Source: a virus
DNA length: 34,587 nt
Strand: one strand, 5' to 3'
Virus record (IMG/VR): IMGVR_UViG_3300030060_004779
Coordinates: 1 to 34,587 of that record
Shown here: positions 5,989 through 13,501 of the stretch, piece by piece
Layout of the letters: the number at the start of each line of letters is the position of its first letter
Position numbering within the stretch: position 1 is the stretch's first letter
The notes under the pieces: generated by a model
Databases searched by the model: none
The model's input: the letters and a program-made list of their open reading frames with translations, nothing else
What the model was told of the DNA's origin: nothing
Program-made: the position numbers and the translations under genes

Positions 5989-7313
5989 TATCTATTCCTC
6001 ATTATTAATTTATTTCGTTTGATTGGAAATTGGTTTATAAAAAAATACCTAAGCATATCACAACCATGGTCGTGAAAACCATCTTTTAGTGGGTCAGGTT
6101 TTAAGTCTTTATTCTCAATAGCTTCTGGATAGCGATAGTTTTCAAGATCTTGAGCCAGTCCCACGCATTTATTATCCAGATGCAAATATCTATTATTATT
6201 AGCATTTTCAATAAATCCCCTAACGTGAGTAATTCCAGAGGCAATATTTCTTGAAGTTTTATCTCTTACAGACCTTACGTTGATACCATGTCTCCTAAAA
6301 ATTTCTATATCTCCCAGCCCTGACTGTCCTTGAGCTTGCATACCTGCTGGGTCGCCATAATAAGCTCTAACAGGATATCCTTTTTGTTCAATTTTAGCAA
6401 TAAGTTCATCTGTCTTTATATTCTTCTCATGTATAATCTCGTCAATAACATTTATATGCCATTCTCCATTTATTCTATGAGTTTGAAACCAGCCCACTGC
6501 TGGCATCCTATATCCAAAGTCGATAGAGCAATACGTTGGAAAGTTAGGATTATAAGGAAAGTGACCAACGTCTTTATTTCTATCGAAAGGATAAACTTTT
6601 CCTTCAAACGATGTAAATGCAGAACCAAACTCTTGGTCAAACATTTCCTTAGACATATTCCTCTTTCTTTCAACAAGAAAAGGGTCATCTATCCCTTCAG
6701 GAAACGCATATTGATTTTCCCACGATGGGGCTTGATGCGACTCCCATAACTTATCAGACTGACCTAATAAATAAAGATCATATATCCAATTAAATCCTTC
6801 TGGGGTAGTAATAAAAATACATTTACTATCTTTCTTATCTGCTAGGGTAGGAGATAAGTACATCTCCCATATTTTTCTTTTAACCTTAGCTGCCTCGTCA
6901 ATAACAAGTAGATCAAGACCAGCCCCCACTAAAGAATCTGGGTTATCTGCTGATTTTGCTTCTACTACGCTACCCCACTTGAAGCGTATATATCGTTCTT
7001 TCTCTGAGGCTTTTTCTATATCATTAGCTTTACCAACGACCATTCGCTTCCAAACTTCTCTAAACATAATGTCTGCTTTATCGTAGGATAATCCAACAAG
7101 CCATATTCGCTTATCAGGTTGGGATGCGTAATACGTTGCCTCCATAGCTGCTGCTGTTGACTTTCCAAACCTACGACCACATACCATGACAAAAAACCTT
7201 GCAGCTTCCTTCGATGGAAAGTGCAATTTAATTTGACCATTATGAGGACTATACCCCATAAAGTCAAACCATTTATCCTTAAATTTTTTTAGATTGTTAT
7301 TAAATGTTTGCAT
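5988..7313 (-). CDS. terL: Terminase large subunit, 441 aa
   Basis: Complete two-domain packaging motor. ATPase domain: Walker A GRRFGKST at residues 46-53, Walker B LLVIDEAA at about 135-142, coupling motif IFITTPEG at 166-173. Nuclease domain (RNase H fold): acidic residues in YCSIDFGYR (D265), YYGDPAG (D321) and HDHGCDMLRY (D415/D419). The length is normal. It is first in a leftward operon with the portal and faces away from the scaffold and capsid genes, separated from them by only 88 bases. The small subunit is not adjacent but lies at 1256-1912 on the other strand. Confidence 0.95.
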   Translation of the reverse strand: MQTFNNNLKKFKDKWFDFMGYSPHNGQIKLHFPSKEAARFFVMVCGRRFGKSTAAAMEATYYASQPDKRIWLVGLSYDKADIMFREVWKRMVVGKANDIEKASEKERYIRFKWGSVVEAKSADNPDSLVGAGLDLLVIDEAAKVKRKIWEMYLSPTLADKKDSKCIFITTPEGFNWIYDLYLLGQSDKLWESHQAPSWENQYAFPEGIDDPFLVERKRNMSKEMFDQEFGSAFTSFEGKVYPFDRNKDVGHFPYNPNFPTYCSIDFGYRMPAVGWFQTHRINGEWHINVIDEIIHEKNIKTDELIAKIEQKGYPVRAYYGDPAGMQAQGQSGLGDIEIFRRHGINVRSVRDKTSRNIASGITHVRGFIENANNNRYLHLDNKCVGLAQDLENYRYPEAIENKDLKPDPLKDGFHDHGCDMLRYFFINQFPIKRNKLIMRNR

Positions 7314-7401
7314 TTATAACCCAACATAATATAACTTACGCAATAGGAAACATACAAGATATTGTGTGTTTGCAACAAAAAAAACTATATATGGAGGCAG
7401 T
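7314..7401. promoter_or_regulatory. Divergent gap between terL and scaffold
   Basis: Both flanking operons start here, so at least one promoter pair is expected. On the minus strand TTGTAT (7352-7357) and TATATT (7328-7333), 18 bases apart, are a weak candidate but would leave only about 8 bases of leader. No convincing rightward -35/-10 pair fits, so late genes may need a phage activator or be reached by read-through. Confidence 0.3.
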
Positions 7402-7935
7402 ATGTCACAAGAAAATAGTGAAGTAGAAAGCAACACAGTAAGTGAGCAACCTACAGTAGAAACCAATGATAGCTCGACCGATATCAAAGGATTGGTACTT
7501 GAAAATAAAAAGTATCGTCAAAGGTCGCAGGAAGCTGAGGAAAGATTAGCTAAACTTGAAAAAAAGCTTGCTAGTGCAGAAGAAGCTAAACTTAAAGAAA
7601 AAGAAGACTTTAGAGCATTATATGAAAAAGTATCTTCTGAGAATGAAAGTTTATCTGCAAATGCACAGAAGTGGAACAAGTATGAAGAGAATCGAAGAAA
7701 TACTTTATTAGAATCAGCCCCTGAAGAAGAGAGAGAAAGATTAACAGGACTTGATCTTGACACTCTTGAATATGTAACAGGAAAACTTTCTTCTTCTAAG
7801 CCTAATGCACCACAGGTAGCTGGAAATCCAAGAGGGCGTGTTGATTTGCCTAAAAATTGGACAAGTATGTCTGCTGCTGAACTAAGAGAAAATTGGAGTG
7901 GTATAGTAAATGAGGCAAAGAATAAGAATAGATAA
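7402..7935 (+). CDS. Capsid scaffolding protein, 177 aa
   Basis: Located directly before the major capsid gene, with the composition expected of a scaffold: a polar, Ser/Thr/Glu-rich N-terminus, a long coiled-coil-forming segment at about residues 30-110 (ENKKYRQRSQEAEERLAKLEK onward), and a basic C-terminal region (NPRGRVDLPKNW) that could dock on the capsid protein. The start is ATG 7402 because GGAGG lies 5 bases upstream. The longer frame from 7366 has no ribosome site. No maturation protease is present, so the scaffold probably leaves the head intact or is degraded by the host. Confidence 0.75.
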   Translation: MSQENSEVESNTVSEQPTVETNDSSTDIKGLVLENKKYRQRSQEAEERLAKLEKKLASAEEAKLKEKEDFRALYEKVSSENESLSANAQKWNKYEENRRNTLLESAPEEERERLTGLDLDTLEYVTGKLSSSKPNAPQVAGNPRGRVDLPKNWTSMSAAELRENWSGIVNEAKNKNR

Positions 7936-7967
7936 AATTAAACTACCTTTATAGGTAAGGAGAAAAA

Positions 7968-8969
7968 ATGAATCATTTATTAAATAACATTCAAGGCTAT
8001 GCTCAGAATGGTTACGCAGGTAACCATTTAATGATGGCATTTGGAGATAATCAATCTAGTACAGATGTTAGTGCTACTTATGGCGCTTCTGCTGGTGCTT
8101 CAGCTTTTGTTCCAGAGTTATGGGCTACTGGAGTTGCAGGATATTTTGAAAAGCCTACTACATTTGCTTCACTAGCAGATAGCAGTTTATCTGGCTTAGT
8201 TCAAGCTTCTGGGGATACAATACACATTCCAAAGATGGCTGCGCATACTGCAACTGCAACAACACCTCAAGCAATTTCTGCATTAAGCGATGCAACTATT
8301 GCTTATCATTCAAATGATGATGGCGAAACAAAGCTAACTATTAATAAGTTGGCTTATTCTGCTCACATTATTGCAGATGTTGTTAAAATTCAAGCATCGC
8401 CAGAGCTAATGACTATGTATACTCAAGGCATGGGCTACGCCATTAAACAAGATGTTGAAAATTATCTTGGAGATCTTTTCTCTAATGGCACTATTGGCAA
8501 TATGATAGAGTCAACTCTAGGTACAGATAATGAGTTTGACTTAGATGATGCTAAAACGCTATTACAGTTAATGTACACAAATGGTGTTCATCCTTCTGAT
8601 GGCTTTGTTATGGTGGTTTCACCTGAACTAGCTACACACATGGTTGGAATTGCTAATTTTACATCTTCAGACTATGCTAGTATAGCGCAAATATCACCAA
8701 GACTAGGTCAAGGTGGCGATATTCATGCTTCTGGGCAGTTGTTCGGTATGCCAGTATATGTATCTGATAGATTTACTAATACTGGTACTACTAATACTAT
8801 TGTAGGGGCTGTATTTAAGCCAGATAACTTGAAGGTTGCATATCAAGTTTCACCAACAGTAGTTAGTGAGTATTCTGTAGACCATCTAGGTACAAAGATT
8901 GCTGCATATGTTGCATATGGAGCGACTATTGTAGACGAAGGTCAAGTGTTTGGAATTACTCAAGCTTAG
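7968..8969 (+). CDS. Major capsid protein, HK97-type, 333 aa
   Basis: Position after the scaffold, size and internal pattern (AFVPELWATGVAGYFEKPTTFASLAD, then DTIHIPKM and ALSDATIAYHSNDDGETKLTINKLAY) fit an HK97-fold coat protein, including the YAIKQDVENYLGDL spine helix and the C-terminal PDNLKVAYQ region. The first 21 residues, starting MNHLLNNIQG and ending GYAGNHL, are not part of the usual fold and reappear in the major tail protein at 17232. AAGGAG lies about 6 bases upstream. A strong hairpin follows the gene. Confidence 0.85.
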   Translation: MNHLLNNIQGYAQNGYAGNHLMMAFGDNQSSTDVSATYGASAGASAFVPELWATGVAGYFEKPTTFASLADSSLSGLVQASGDTIHIPKMAAHTATATTPQAISALSDATIAYHSNDDGETKLTINKLAYSAHIIADVVKIQASPELMTMYTQGMGYAIKQDVENYLGDLFSNGTIGNMIESTLGTDNEFDLDDAKTLLQLMYTNGVHPSDGFVMVVSPELATHMVGIANFTSSDYASIAQISPRLGQGGDIHASGQLFGMPVYVSDRFTNTGTTNTIVGAVFKPDNLKVAYQVSPTVVSEYSVDHLGTKIAAYVAYGATIVDEGQVFGITQA

Positions 8970-8983
8970 TAATTTCTAATAAA

Positions 8984-9012
8984 ATATGGGTGGTTCTTTG
9001 AGCCACCCATAT
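8984..9012 (+). other. Hairpin after the capsid gene
   Basis: ATATGGGTGG (8984-8993) pairs perfectly with CCACCCATAT (9003-9012), with one further wobble pair and a short loop. No U-run follows, so it is more likely an mRNA-stabilising or partial attenuation element that keeps capsid mRNA abundant than a full terminator. Confidence 0.6.
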
Positions 9013-9030
9013 AATTAACAAGGAGCAATA

Positions 9031-9306
9031 ATGATAATCTCATTAAAAGCAAATTTTAAAAACGCATTGCCATACATTTTTTCCGATAAAGCAAAGCTAG
9101 GTAAGGACGTATACGAAAAGCTATTAAATGGAGAATCTGTAACTGTAGATAGCGTTCCTTCAGATGCAGAAGGTTATTTAAATATTTCAGAAACATCAAA
9201 ACCAACATCTAGCAATACTATAGCTGAAATAAAAGCATACTTAGACTCTGTAGGCACATCTTACGACTCTAGCGCATCTAAGTCTGAGCTGTTAGCTTTA
9301 GTTTAA
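9031..9306 (+). CDS. HeH/LEM-domain protein, 91 aa
   Basis: The last 30 residues, starting NTIAEIKAYLDSVG and ending SKSELLALV, are a typical HeH/LEM-like helix-extension-helix motif, seen at the end of small phage proteins placed after the capsid gene. The N-terminal half (MIISLKANFKNALPYIFSD) resembles the start of short head proteins of that group. The role is unknown, with head-tail joining or DNA contact being common guesses. AAGGAG is 6 bases upstream. Confidence 0.7.
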   Translation: MIISLKANFKNALPYIFSDKAKLGKDVYEKLLNGESVTVDSVPSDAEGYLNISETSKPTSSNTIAEIKAYLDSVGTSYDSSASKSELLALV

Positions 9307-9311
9307 AATAA

Positions 9312-9734
9312 ATGAACCTAGATAACTTAAAAAAACAGATTGCACATCATGAGGGCTATGAGCCTCGTGTTTATAAATGCACCAATGGTTACGATACTAT
9401 TGGTTATGGGTTCGCTATAAAAGATTTGGTGATGGATCGTGAAGTTGCAGACCTCATTTTAGATGGAAAAATAAATAATATAATTAAAAGTATAGGCAAT
9501 CACGATGATTGGAGCGAATGGTTTTTTGAAAAACCAAAGGCTATACAAGAAGTACTTATAAATATGATATTCCAGATTGGATTTTCTGGAGTACGAAAAT
9601 TTAGAAAAACAATACAATATATAAAAGATGATAACTTTTTGAAGGCTAGCGAGGAGATGCTCGATTCTAAATGGGCAAAGTCTGACAGTCCTAATAGGGC
9701 TAAAGAGTTAAGTGAGATAGTAAAATCACAATAA
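9312..9734 (+). CDS. Endolysin, T4-type lysozyme (GH24), 140 aa
   Basis: The catalytic pattern of phage lysozymes is visible: E14 in HHEGYE, eight residues, C23, five residues, T29 in DTIGYG. This matches E-8-(D/C)-5-T, with Cys where T4 lysozyme has Asp20, a replacement also found in other active members. The protein cuts peptidoglycan, most likely at lysis. No signal peptide or anchor is seen, so it needs a holin, and candidates follow at 11004 and 11314. No ribosome site is evident and the gap to the preceding gene is 5 bases, suggesting coupling. Placement between head genes is unusual but seen in some phages. Confidence 0.85.
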   Translation: MNLDNLKKQIAHHEGYEPRVYKCTNGYDTIGYGFAIKDLVMDREVADLILDGKINNIIKSIGNHDDWSEWFFEKPKAIQEVLINMIFQIGFSGVRKFRKTIQYIKDDNFLKASEEMLDSKWAKSDSPNRAKELSEIVKSQ

Positions 9735-9746
9735 GCTAGGAGGTCT

Positions 9747-10961
9747 ATGATAGACCCTAAAAAGTTAGTTTGTCCTAACTGCTATCATATAGGTTTAGCC
9801 AAAAAAGGCAAGTGTGCCAATACAGGTAAACAGAGGTATGGTTGCATCAAATGTGGCTCAAGAACTATATATCCTATATGGGATGCTGACTTAGATATCG
9901 TACGAGAAAATGTAAGGTTATCTAAGCAGAAACAGAAAGCCCAGGACAATAACAGAATCTACAATAAAGCATTTCGTGAACACGCAAGAATCGAAAATGC
10001 TATAGAAGAATACACAAAAGAATTAAAAACGCTTTTTGAAAATAATAAGTTAAACAAGTCTACTAATAAATTTAGTGTTAACGATAAAGCTTGTGGGGTA
10101 TTACAACTGAGTGATATCCACTTCAATGAAATCGTAGAATTAGAAAACAATCGATATGATTTTAGCGTTGCATCGGAAAGAATAAGAACTTTCGTAAATA
10201 AGGCTAAAAAGTACTTTAAAACAGCAAACATAACTAATATAGTTGTTGCTATGACTGGGGATATGATGAATAGCGATCGTAGGCTCGATGAACTCTTAAA
10301 TCAAGCTACTAACAGAGCTAATGCTACATTCCTTGCTGTGGATATCCTCCAACAAGCTATTTTAGACTTAAATAAAGACTTTAATGTAACTGTGGCATCT
10401 ATTATTGGTAATGAAGGTAGAGCTAACCCTGAGATGGGATGGTCGAAGATAATAGCTTCTGATAACTATGATTATACAATCTTTCAATGTTTAAGGTATT
10501 TATTTAGAGATAGTTGTATTAAATTTATACAAGGGAATCCATCAGAATTAGTGATAAATGTAGCAGGTCAAAACTTATTAATGCTACATGGGCATGGATC
10601 TTTAAGGGGCAAGCTAGAATCAGCAGTAAACCAAATAATAGGAAGATACTCCTTAAAAGGCATAGCAATAGACTATATGATTTTTGGTCATGTACATTCT
10701 GCAAGAATAGGAGATGGTTACGCCAGATCAAGTAGCTTAGTTGGAAGTAATGACTATGCAGAAAAAGCTCTAAACCTAAGTGGTAGAGCAAGTCAAAATT
10801 GCTACATATTTTATGATGATGGTAACAGAGATGGAATTAAAATAGACCTACAAAATACAGATGGCGTAGGTTACAATATAGACAAATCATTAGAGGCATA
10901 CAATGCAAAAAGCGCAACAAAAGCAAAAGAAAAAAAGACAATCTTTGAGATTGTCATATAA
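9747..10961 (+). CDS. Zinc-ribbon metallophosphoesterase, 404 aa
   Basis: Residues 9-36 form a zinc ribbon (C9-P-N-C12, C33-I-K-C36) like that of InsA-type transposase and transcription-factor ribbons. A basic helical linker (about 50-110) leads to a calcineurin-like phosphoesterase domain: D123-x-H125 (LSDIHFNE), GD171-172 with N175, GN221-222, HGH at 281-283 and GHVH at 314-317. The usual GNHE/D motif is changed to GNEGR, so the catalytic His is replaced. The enzyme probably acts on nucleic acid or nucleotides. AGGAGG precedes the start. It lies in the late block between lysozyme and holin candidates, which does not reveal its job. Confidence 0.8.
   Translation: MIDPKKLVCPNCYHIGLAKKGKCANTGKQRYGCIKCGSRTIYPIWDADLDIVRENVRLSKQKQKAQDNNRIYNKAFREHARIENAIEEYTKELKTLFENNKLNKSTNKFSVNDKACGVLQLSDIHFNEIVELENNRYDFSVASERIRTFVNKAKKYFKTANITNIVVAMTGDMMNSDRRLDELLNQATNRANATFLAVDILQQAILDLNKDFNVTVASIIGNEGRANPEMGWSKIIASDNYDYTIFQCLRYLFRDSCIKFIQGNPSELVINVAGQNLLMLHGHGSLRGKLESAVNQIIGRYSLKGIAIDYMIFGHVHSARIGDGYARSSSLVGSNDYAEKALNLSGRASQNCYIFYDDGNRDGIKIDLQNTDGVGYNIDKSLEAYNAKSATKAKEKKTIFEIVI
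10937..10955 (+). other. Hairpin at the end of the phosphoesterase gene
   Basis: GACAATC and GATTGTC form a perfect 7-bp stem with a 5-base loop over the last codons. The bases after it (ATATAAG) are not a U-run, so termination would be weak at best. Confidence 0.45.
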
Positions 10962-11003
10962 GTATTGGAGTGATACAACGCCAATGCTAAAATTTTATAG
11001 ATA

Positions 11004-11300
11004 ATGGACATTTTTGAGTTAGTTAAAGAGTATGGAATAAGTTTAGTAGGCCTTGTGGCTCTAGCTTATTATGTTAAGACTCAGAATGATTGGATAACAA
11101 ACGAACTACAAACAGAGCTTAGAGAATCTTTTACTCGCCTTGAAGGGATAGTGATTAAGCTTATCGACAACAGTAAGAAGGTTGAGATAAAGCAATCAGA
11201 GCTAAAAGCAAGTTACAGGGCGATAGTAGAAATATTAGCTTCTATGAGTGGTAATGGGTTAAAGGAAAAATTCATGCGAAAGCAAGATAAACATTATTAA
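11004..11300 (+). CDS. Holin-like small membrane protein, 98 aa
   Basis: One hydrophobic segment at about residues 11-24 (ISLVGLVALAYYVK) follows a short N-terminus, then a long charged amphipathic helix (QTELRESFTRLEGIVIKLIDN and on) and a basic tail. This one-anchor-plus-coiled-coil layout resembles BhlA/XhlA-type holins and haemolysins. Two genes after the lysozyme, it is a plausible lysis partner. No clear ribosome site precedes the ATG. An unrelated membrane-anchored virion or exclusion protein cannot be excluded. Confidence 0.55.
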   Translation: MDIFELVKEYGISLVGLVALAYYVKTQNDWITNELQTELRESFTRLEGIVIKLIDNSKKVEIKQSELKASYRAIVEILASMSGNGLKEKFMRKQDKHY

Positions 11301-11313
11301 AAGGAGATAACAG

Positions 11314-11622
11314 ATGTTAGATTCAGTATTAGGAATGTTGGGAAATAATTCAAGTTTAATGGTAGGTGGTGGAGCATCTGCTGTAGTTTTATGGGTACTA
11401 AAAAAAGTGCCTAACGAGCATATTTGCTCAGTAGTAGAAACAGCACTAGAAGCTGTTGGAAGATTGATGACTTTAAATTTAAGTAAATGGAGTGTCACTA
11501 AAAAGGTTTGGAATAGCACAATAGAGCCATGGTTTATAGATTTAATAGACAATGTTTTCGGCTCTATGATAAGAGGATTGATTAAAGGGCTAAGAACTGA
11601 TGATAAAGTGGCTGGCAAATAA
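11314..11622 (+). CDS. Small membrane protein, 102 aa, second holin candidate
   Basis: A Gly/Ala-rich hydrophobic segment at about residues 15-29 (LMVGGGASAVVLWVL) is followed by KKVPN, and the rest contains amphipathic helices (SKWSVTKKVWNSTIEPWFIDLID). I recall similar short proteins in other marine-type phages without a proven function. AAAAGGAG is 8 bases upstream of the ATG, a much better ribosome site than that of the 11004 gene. It could be the holin, or pair with 11004 as holin and antiholin. Confidence 0.6.
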   Translation: MLDSVLGMLGNNSSLMVGGGASAVVLWVLKKVPNEHICSVVETALEAVGRLMTLNLSKWSVTKKVWNSTIEPWFIDLIDNVFGSMIRGLIKGLRTDDKVAGK

Positions 11623-11818
11623 ACTAGAACCATTTATACAGATACAAGGGTGGGTCATTAATATTTTTAAGAGACTTGACAAACTAGAGGACAATACCCA
11701 CCCTCCTCTATTTGAAAAGGATCAAGTCAACAAAATACATAAAAGATTAGAAGATTTGGAGATTGCCAAGTTTGTTGATAAGTTTCCAAAGATGAAGAAT
11801 TACGAAGGTACAGATTAA
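11600..11818 (+). CDS. Hypothetical protein, 72 aa
   Basis: Overlaps the previous gene by 23 bases. It begins MIKWLANKLEPFIQIQGWVINIF, an amphipathic rather than fully hydrophobic stretch, and continues as a charged helix (KRLDKLEDN, KIHKRLEDLEIAKFVDKF). No family is recognised. Its place just behind two small membrane proteins suggests it belongs to the same lysis or membrane group, but it lacks a signal peptide or lipobox expected of a spanin. Confidence 0.55.
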   Translation: MIKWLANKLEPFIQIQGWVINIFKRLDKLEDNTHPPLFEKDQVNKIHKRLEDLEIAKFVDKFPKMKNYEGTD

Positions 11819-11820
11819 CA

Positions 11821-12693
11821 GTGTTTATAAACGAAAATTATCTAAAATTACAGCACAAACTAAAGTCTGATAGGCAAGTTGTAAAAGTCGGAGATGACTC
11901 TAGTGGCTTACTATTAAAAGATAATCGAGTTTATGTAGAACAGCAACCATCTGAAGAACAAGAGGTAGCTACAAAGAAATATGTAGATGATAATGCTGGA
12001 GGTGGTGCATCAGCTTTAAATGATTTATCAGATGTAACTTATTCGAGTGGAGATTTAACAATTACTAGTTTAGATAAAATTGTAGCAGATGACTTTGTTG
12101 TAGATTCTGGTGCTAGTATAGAGTTAGATTCTCATAATGGTAATTTTGTAGCTAAAAAAGCAGGGACTGAATTTAGTGCAGCTAATAGTGCTTATGCTGG
12201 AATGATACTTGGATATACAAGATTAACTTCTACAGGTGGTACTACAAGTTTTGAAATACAAAACTCAATGACTGTTGAATCTGATTTACATAAAATAACT
12301 TTTAAAACTCCACCAAGCGAATTAGTAGAGATAGAAATGTCAGCTTTAATAAACGTCGTATCAACAAGTACGCATATAGAAACAAGTTTAAGTACGCAAA
12401 ACGCTACAGATGGTTATAGTGCGCTGTCGCAAGAATACGAATACGATGGTGTTGGAGTTTTTCATTCTGATGGAGAGGCTGACGATGAGATTATAAATAT
12501 AAAATGGGTTTTAGATGCAGATGATTTAGCAAGTATTGGAAGTGATAATACATTTTGGGCAGCATTTAGTACAAATGGTGAAACAAAAACAGCATATTTA
12601 CAATATGGAGGGCGATTGTCAACAAATCAAGGTAATCATCCATTTATTTTAAAGGCAACAGCATTACCTGCAACTATATACGATGGCACATAA
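11821..12693 (+). CDS. Virion surface or fibre-like protein, 290 aa
   Basis: Starts with GTG. Near residues 48-60 lies EVATKKYVDDNAGGG, where ATKKYVDD is a common joint motif in phage fibre proteins. After it come Thr/Ser/Asn-rich beta segments without hydrophobic helices, typical of trimeric exposed proteins. No Cys is present. It opens a run of three structural genes before the neck genes, so it could decorate the head (head fibre) rather than the tail, since recognised tail-tip genes are 10 kb downstream. Confidence 0.6.
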   Translation: MFINENYLKLQHKLKSDRQVVKVGDDSSGLLLKDNRVYVEQQPSEEQEVATKKYVDDNAGGGASALNDLSDVTYSSGDLTITSLDKIVADDFVVDSGASIELDSHNGNFVAKKAGTEFSAANSAYAGMILGYTRLTSTGGTTSFEIQNSMTVESDLHKITFKTPPSELVEIEMSALINVVSTSTHIETSLSTQNATDGYSALSQEYEYDGVGVFHSDGEADDEIINIKWVLDADDLASIGSDNTFWAAFSTNGETKTAYLQYGGRLSTNQGNHPFILKATALPATIYDGT

Positions 12694-12702
12694 GGGGAAT
12701 AA

Positions 12703-13491
12703 ATGAGTTTATCAGGAAAGACAATAAAAAATTCTTATGTAGATTTATTACAATTAGATAATTCCAATAGTGGAGTTCCTACATCAGTTACATCTGTCAA
12801 GGATGGATCTGGTTCAAGTACAGCTTTACAATTATCAGACGATAATGTAAGAGTTTTACCACAGAATGACGACACAGCTACAGCATTTGCAGTTAGAGCA
12901 AAGTCAGGTGCAACAGTATTAAGTGTTGATACGACAAATGAACTTGTATCTGCATCAGGGAATACAGTAAATACACAATATACTTATTTTTCTATAGGTA
13001 ATGCAGAATCAGCTTTTTTCTCTACAAATACACATACTGCTATAGCATTTTCTTCAGCTAATTTTGGAACATCTGCTACTCCTCCTACATTTGGGACTGG
13101 GACAGATCCTGCAACAACATTTACAACAGCAGACAGTAATGGAGAAAGAGCATCAGATTTAGTACCAACTATCTGGTATGTAGCTGATAATATGGTTATT
13201 GATGCAGTATATTCAATAGAGGGTGCAGATGCTGCAACTGGTGATACTACTCGTATGCACCTAATGAGCTATGACTTTACATCAGGTGTAGTAAATTGTT
13301 TGAATAATGGAACATTATTAGCTCATAATTCAGATGTAACTAACGCAGGAAGTGAGCAGCCATATCTATCTAGTTGGACAATAGATTCGTCATCAGTATC
13401 ATCAGGAAAAGTAATTTTAGCATTATTTAGGTCAGACAGTATAAACTCTGATTATTCAGTAAATATTAAAGTAAAATATCATTTAACGTAA
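12703..13491 (+). CDS. Virion surface protein, 262 aa
   Basis: A Ser/Thr/Ala/Asp-rich beta-type protein with low Lys content. The N-terminal part (TSVTSVKDGSGSSTALQLSDDNVRV) resembles the shaft segment of marine-phage fibre or decoration proteins, and the C-terminal half (DLVPTIWYVADNMVIDAVYSIEGAD through IKVKYHLT) looks like a compact jelly-roll-type domain. No catalytic motif is seen. It lies 9 bases after the fibre-like gene, with a GGGG-A-A ribosome site, and probably works with its neighbours on the capsid or neck surface. Confidence 0.55.
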   Translation: MSLSGKTIKNSYVDLLQLDNSNSGVPTSVTSVKDGSGSSTALQLSDDNVRVLPQNDDTATAFAVRAKSGATVLSVDTTNELVSASGNTVNTQYTYFSIGNAESAFFSTNTHTAIAFSSANFGTSATPPTFGTGTDPATTFTTADSNGERASDLVPTIWYVADNMVIDAVYSIEGADAATGDTTRMHLMSYDFTSGVVNCLNNGTLLAHNSDVTNAGSEQPYLSSWTIDSSSVSSGKVILALFRSDSINSDYSVNIKVKYHLT

Positions 13492-13501
13492 GGAAAGAAT
13501 T

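Noticed and set aside
7362-7391. Rightward -35/-10 pair TTGTGT and TATATA before the scaffold gene
   Set aside because: Transcription would begin inside or after the ribosome site of the 7402 gene, so it cannot serve it properly.
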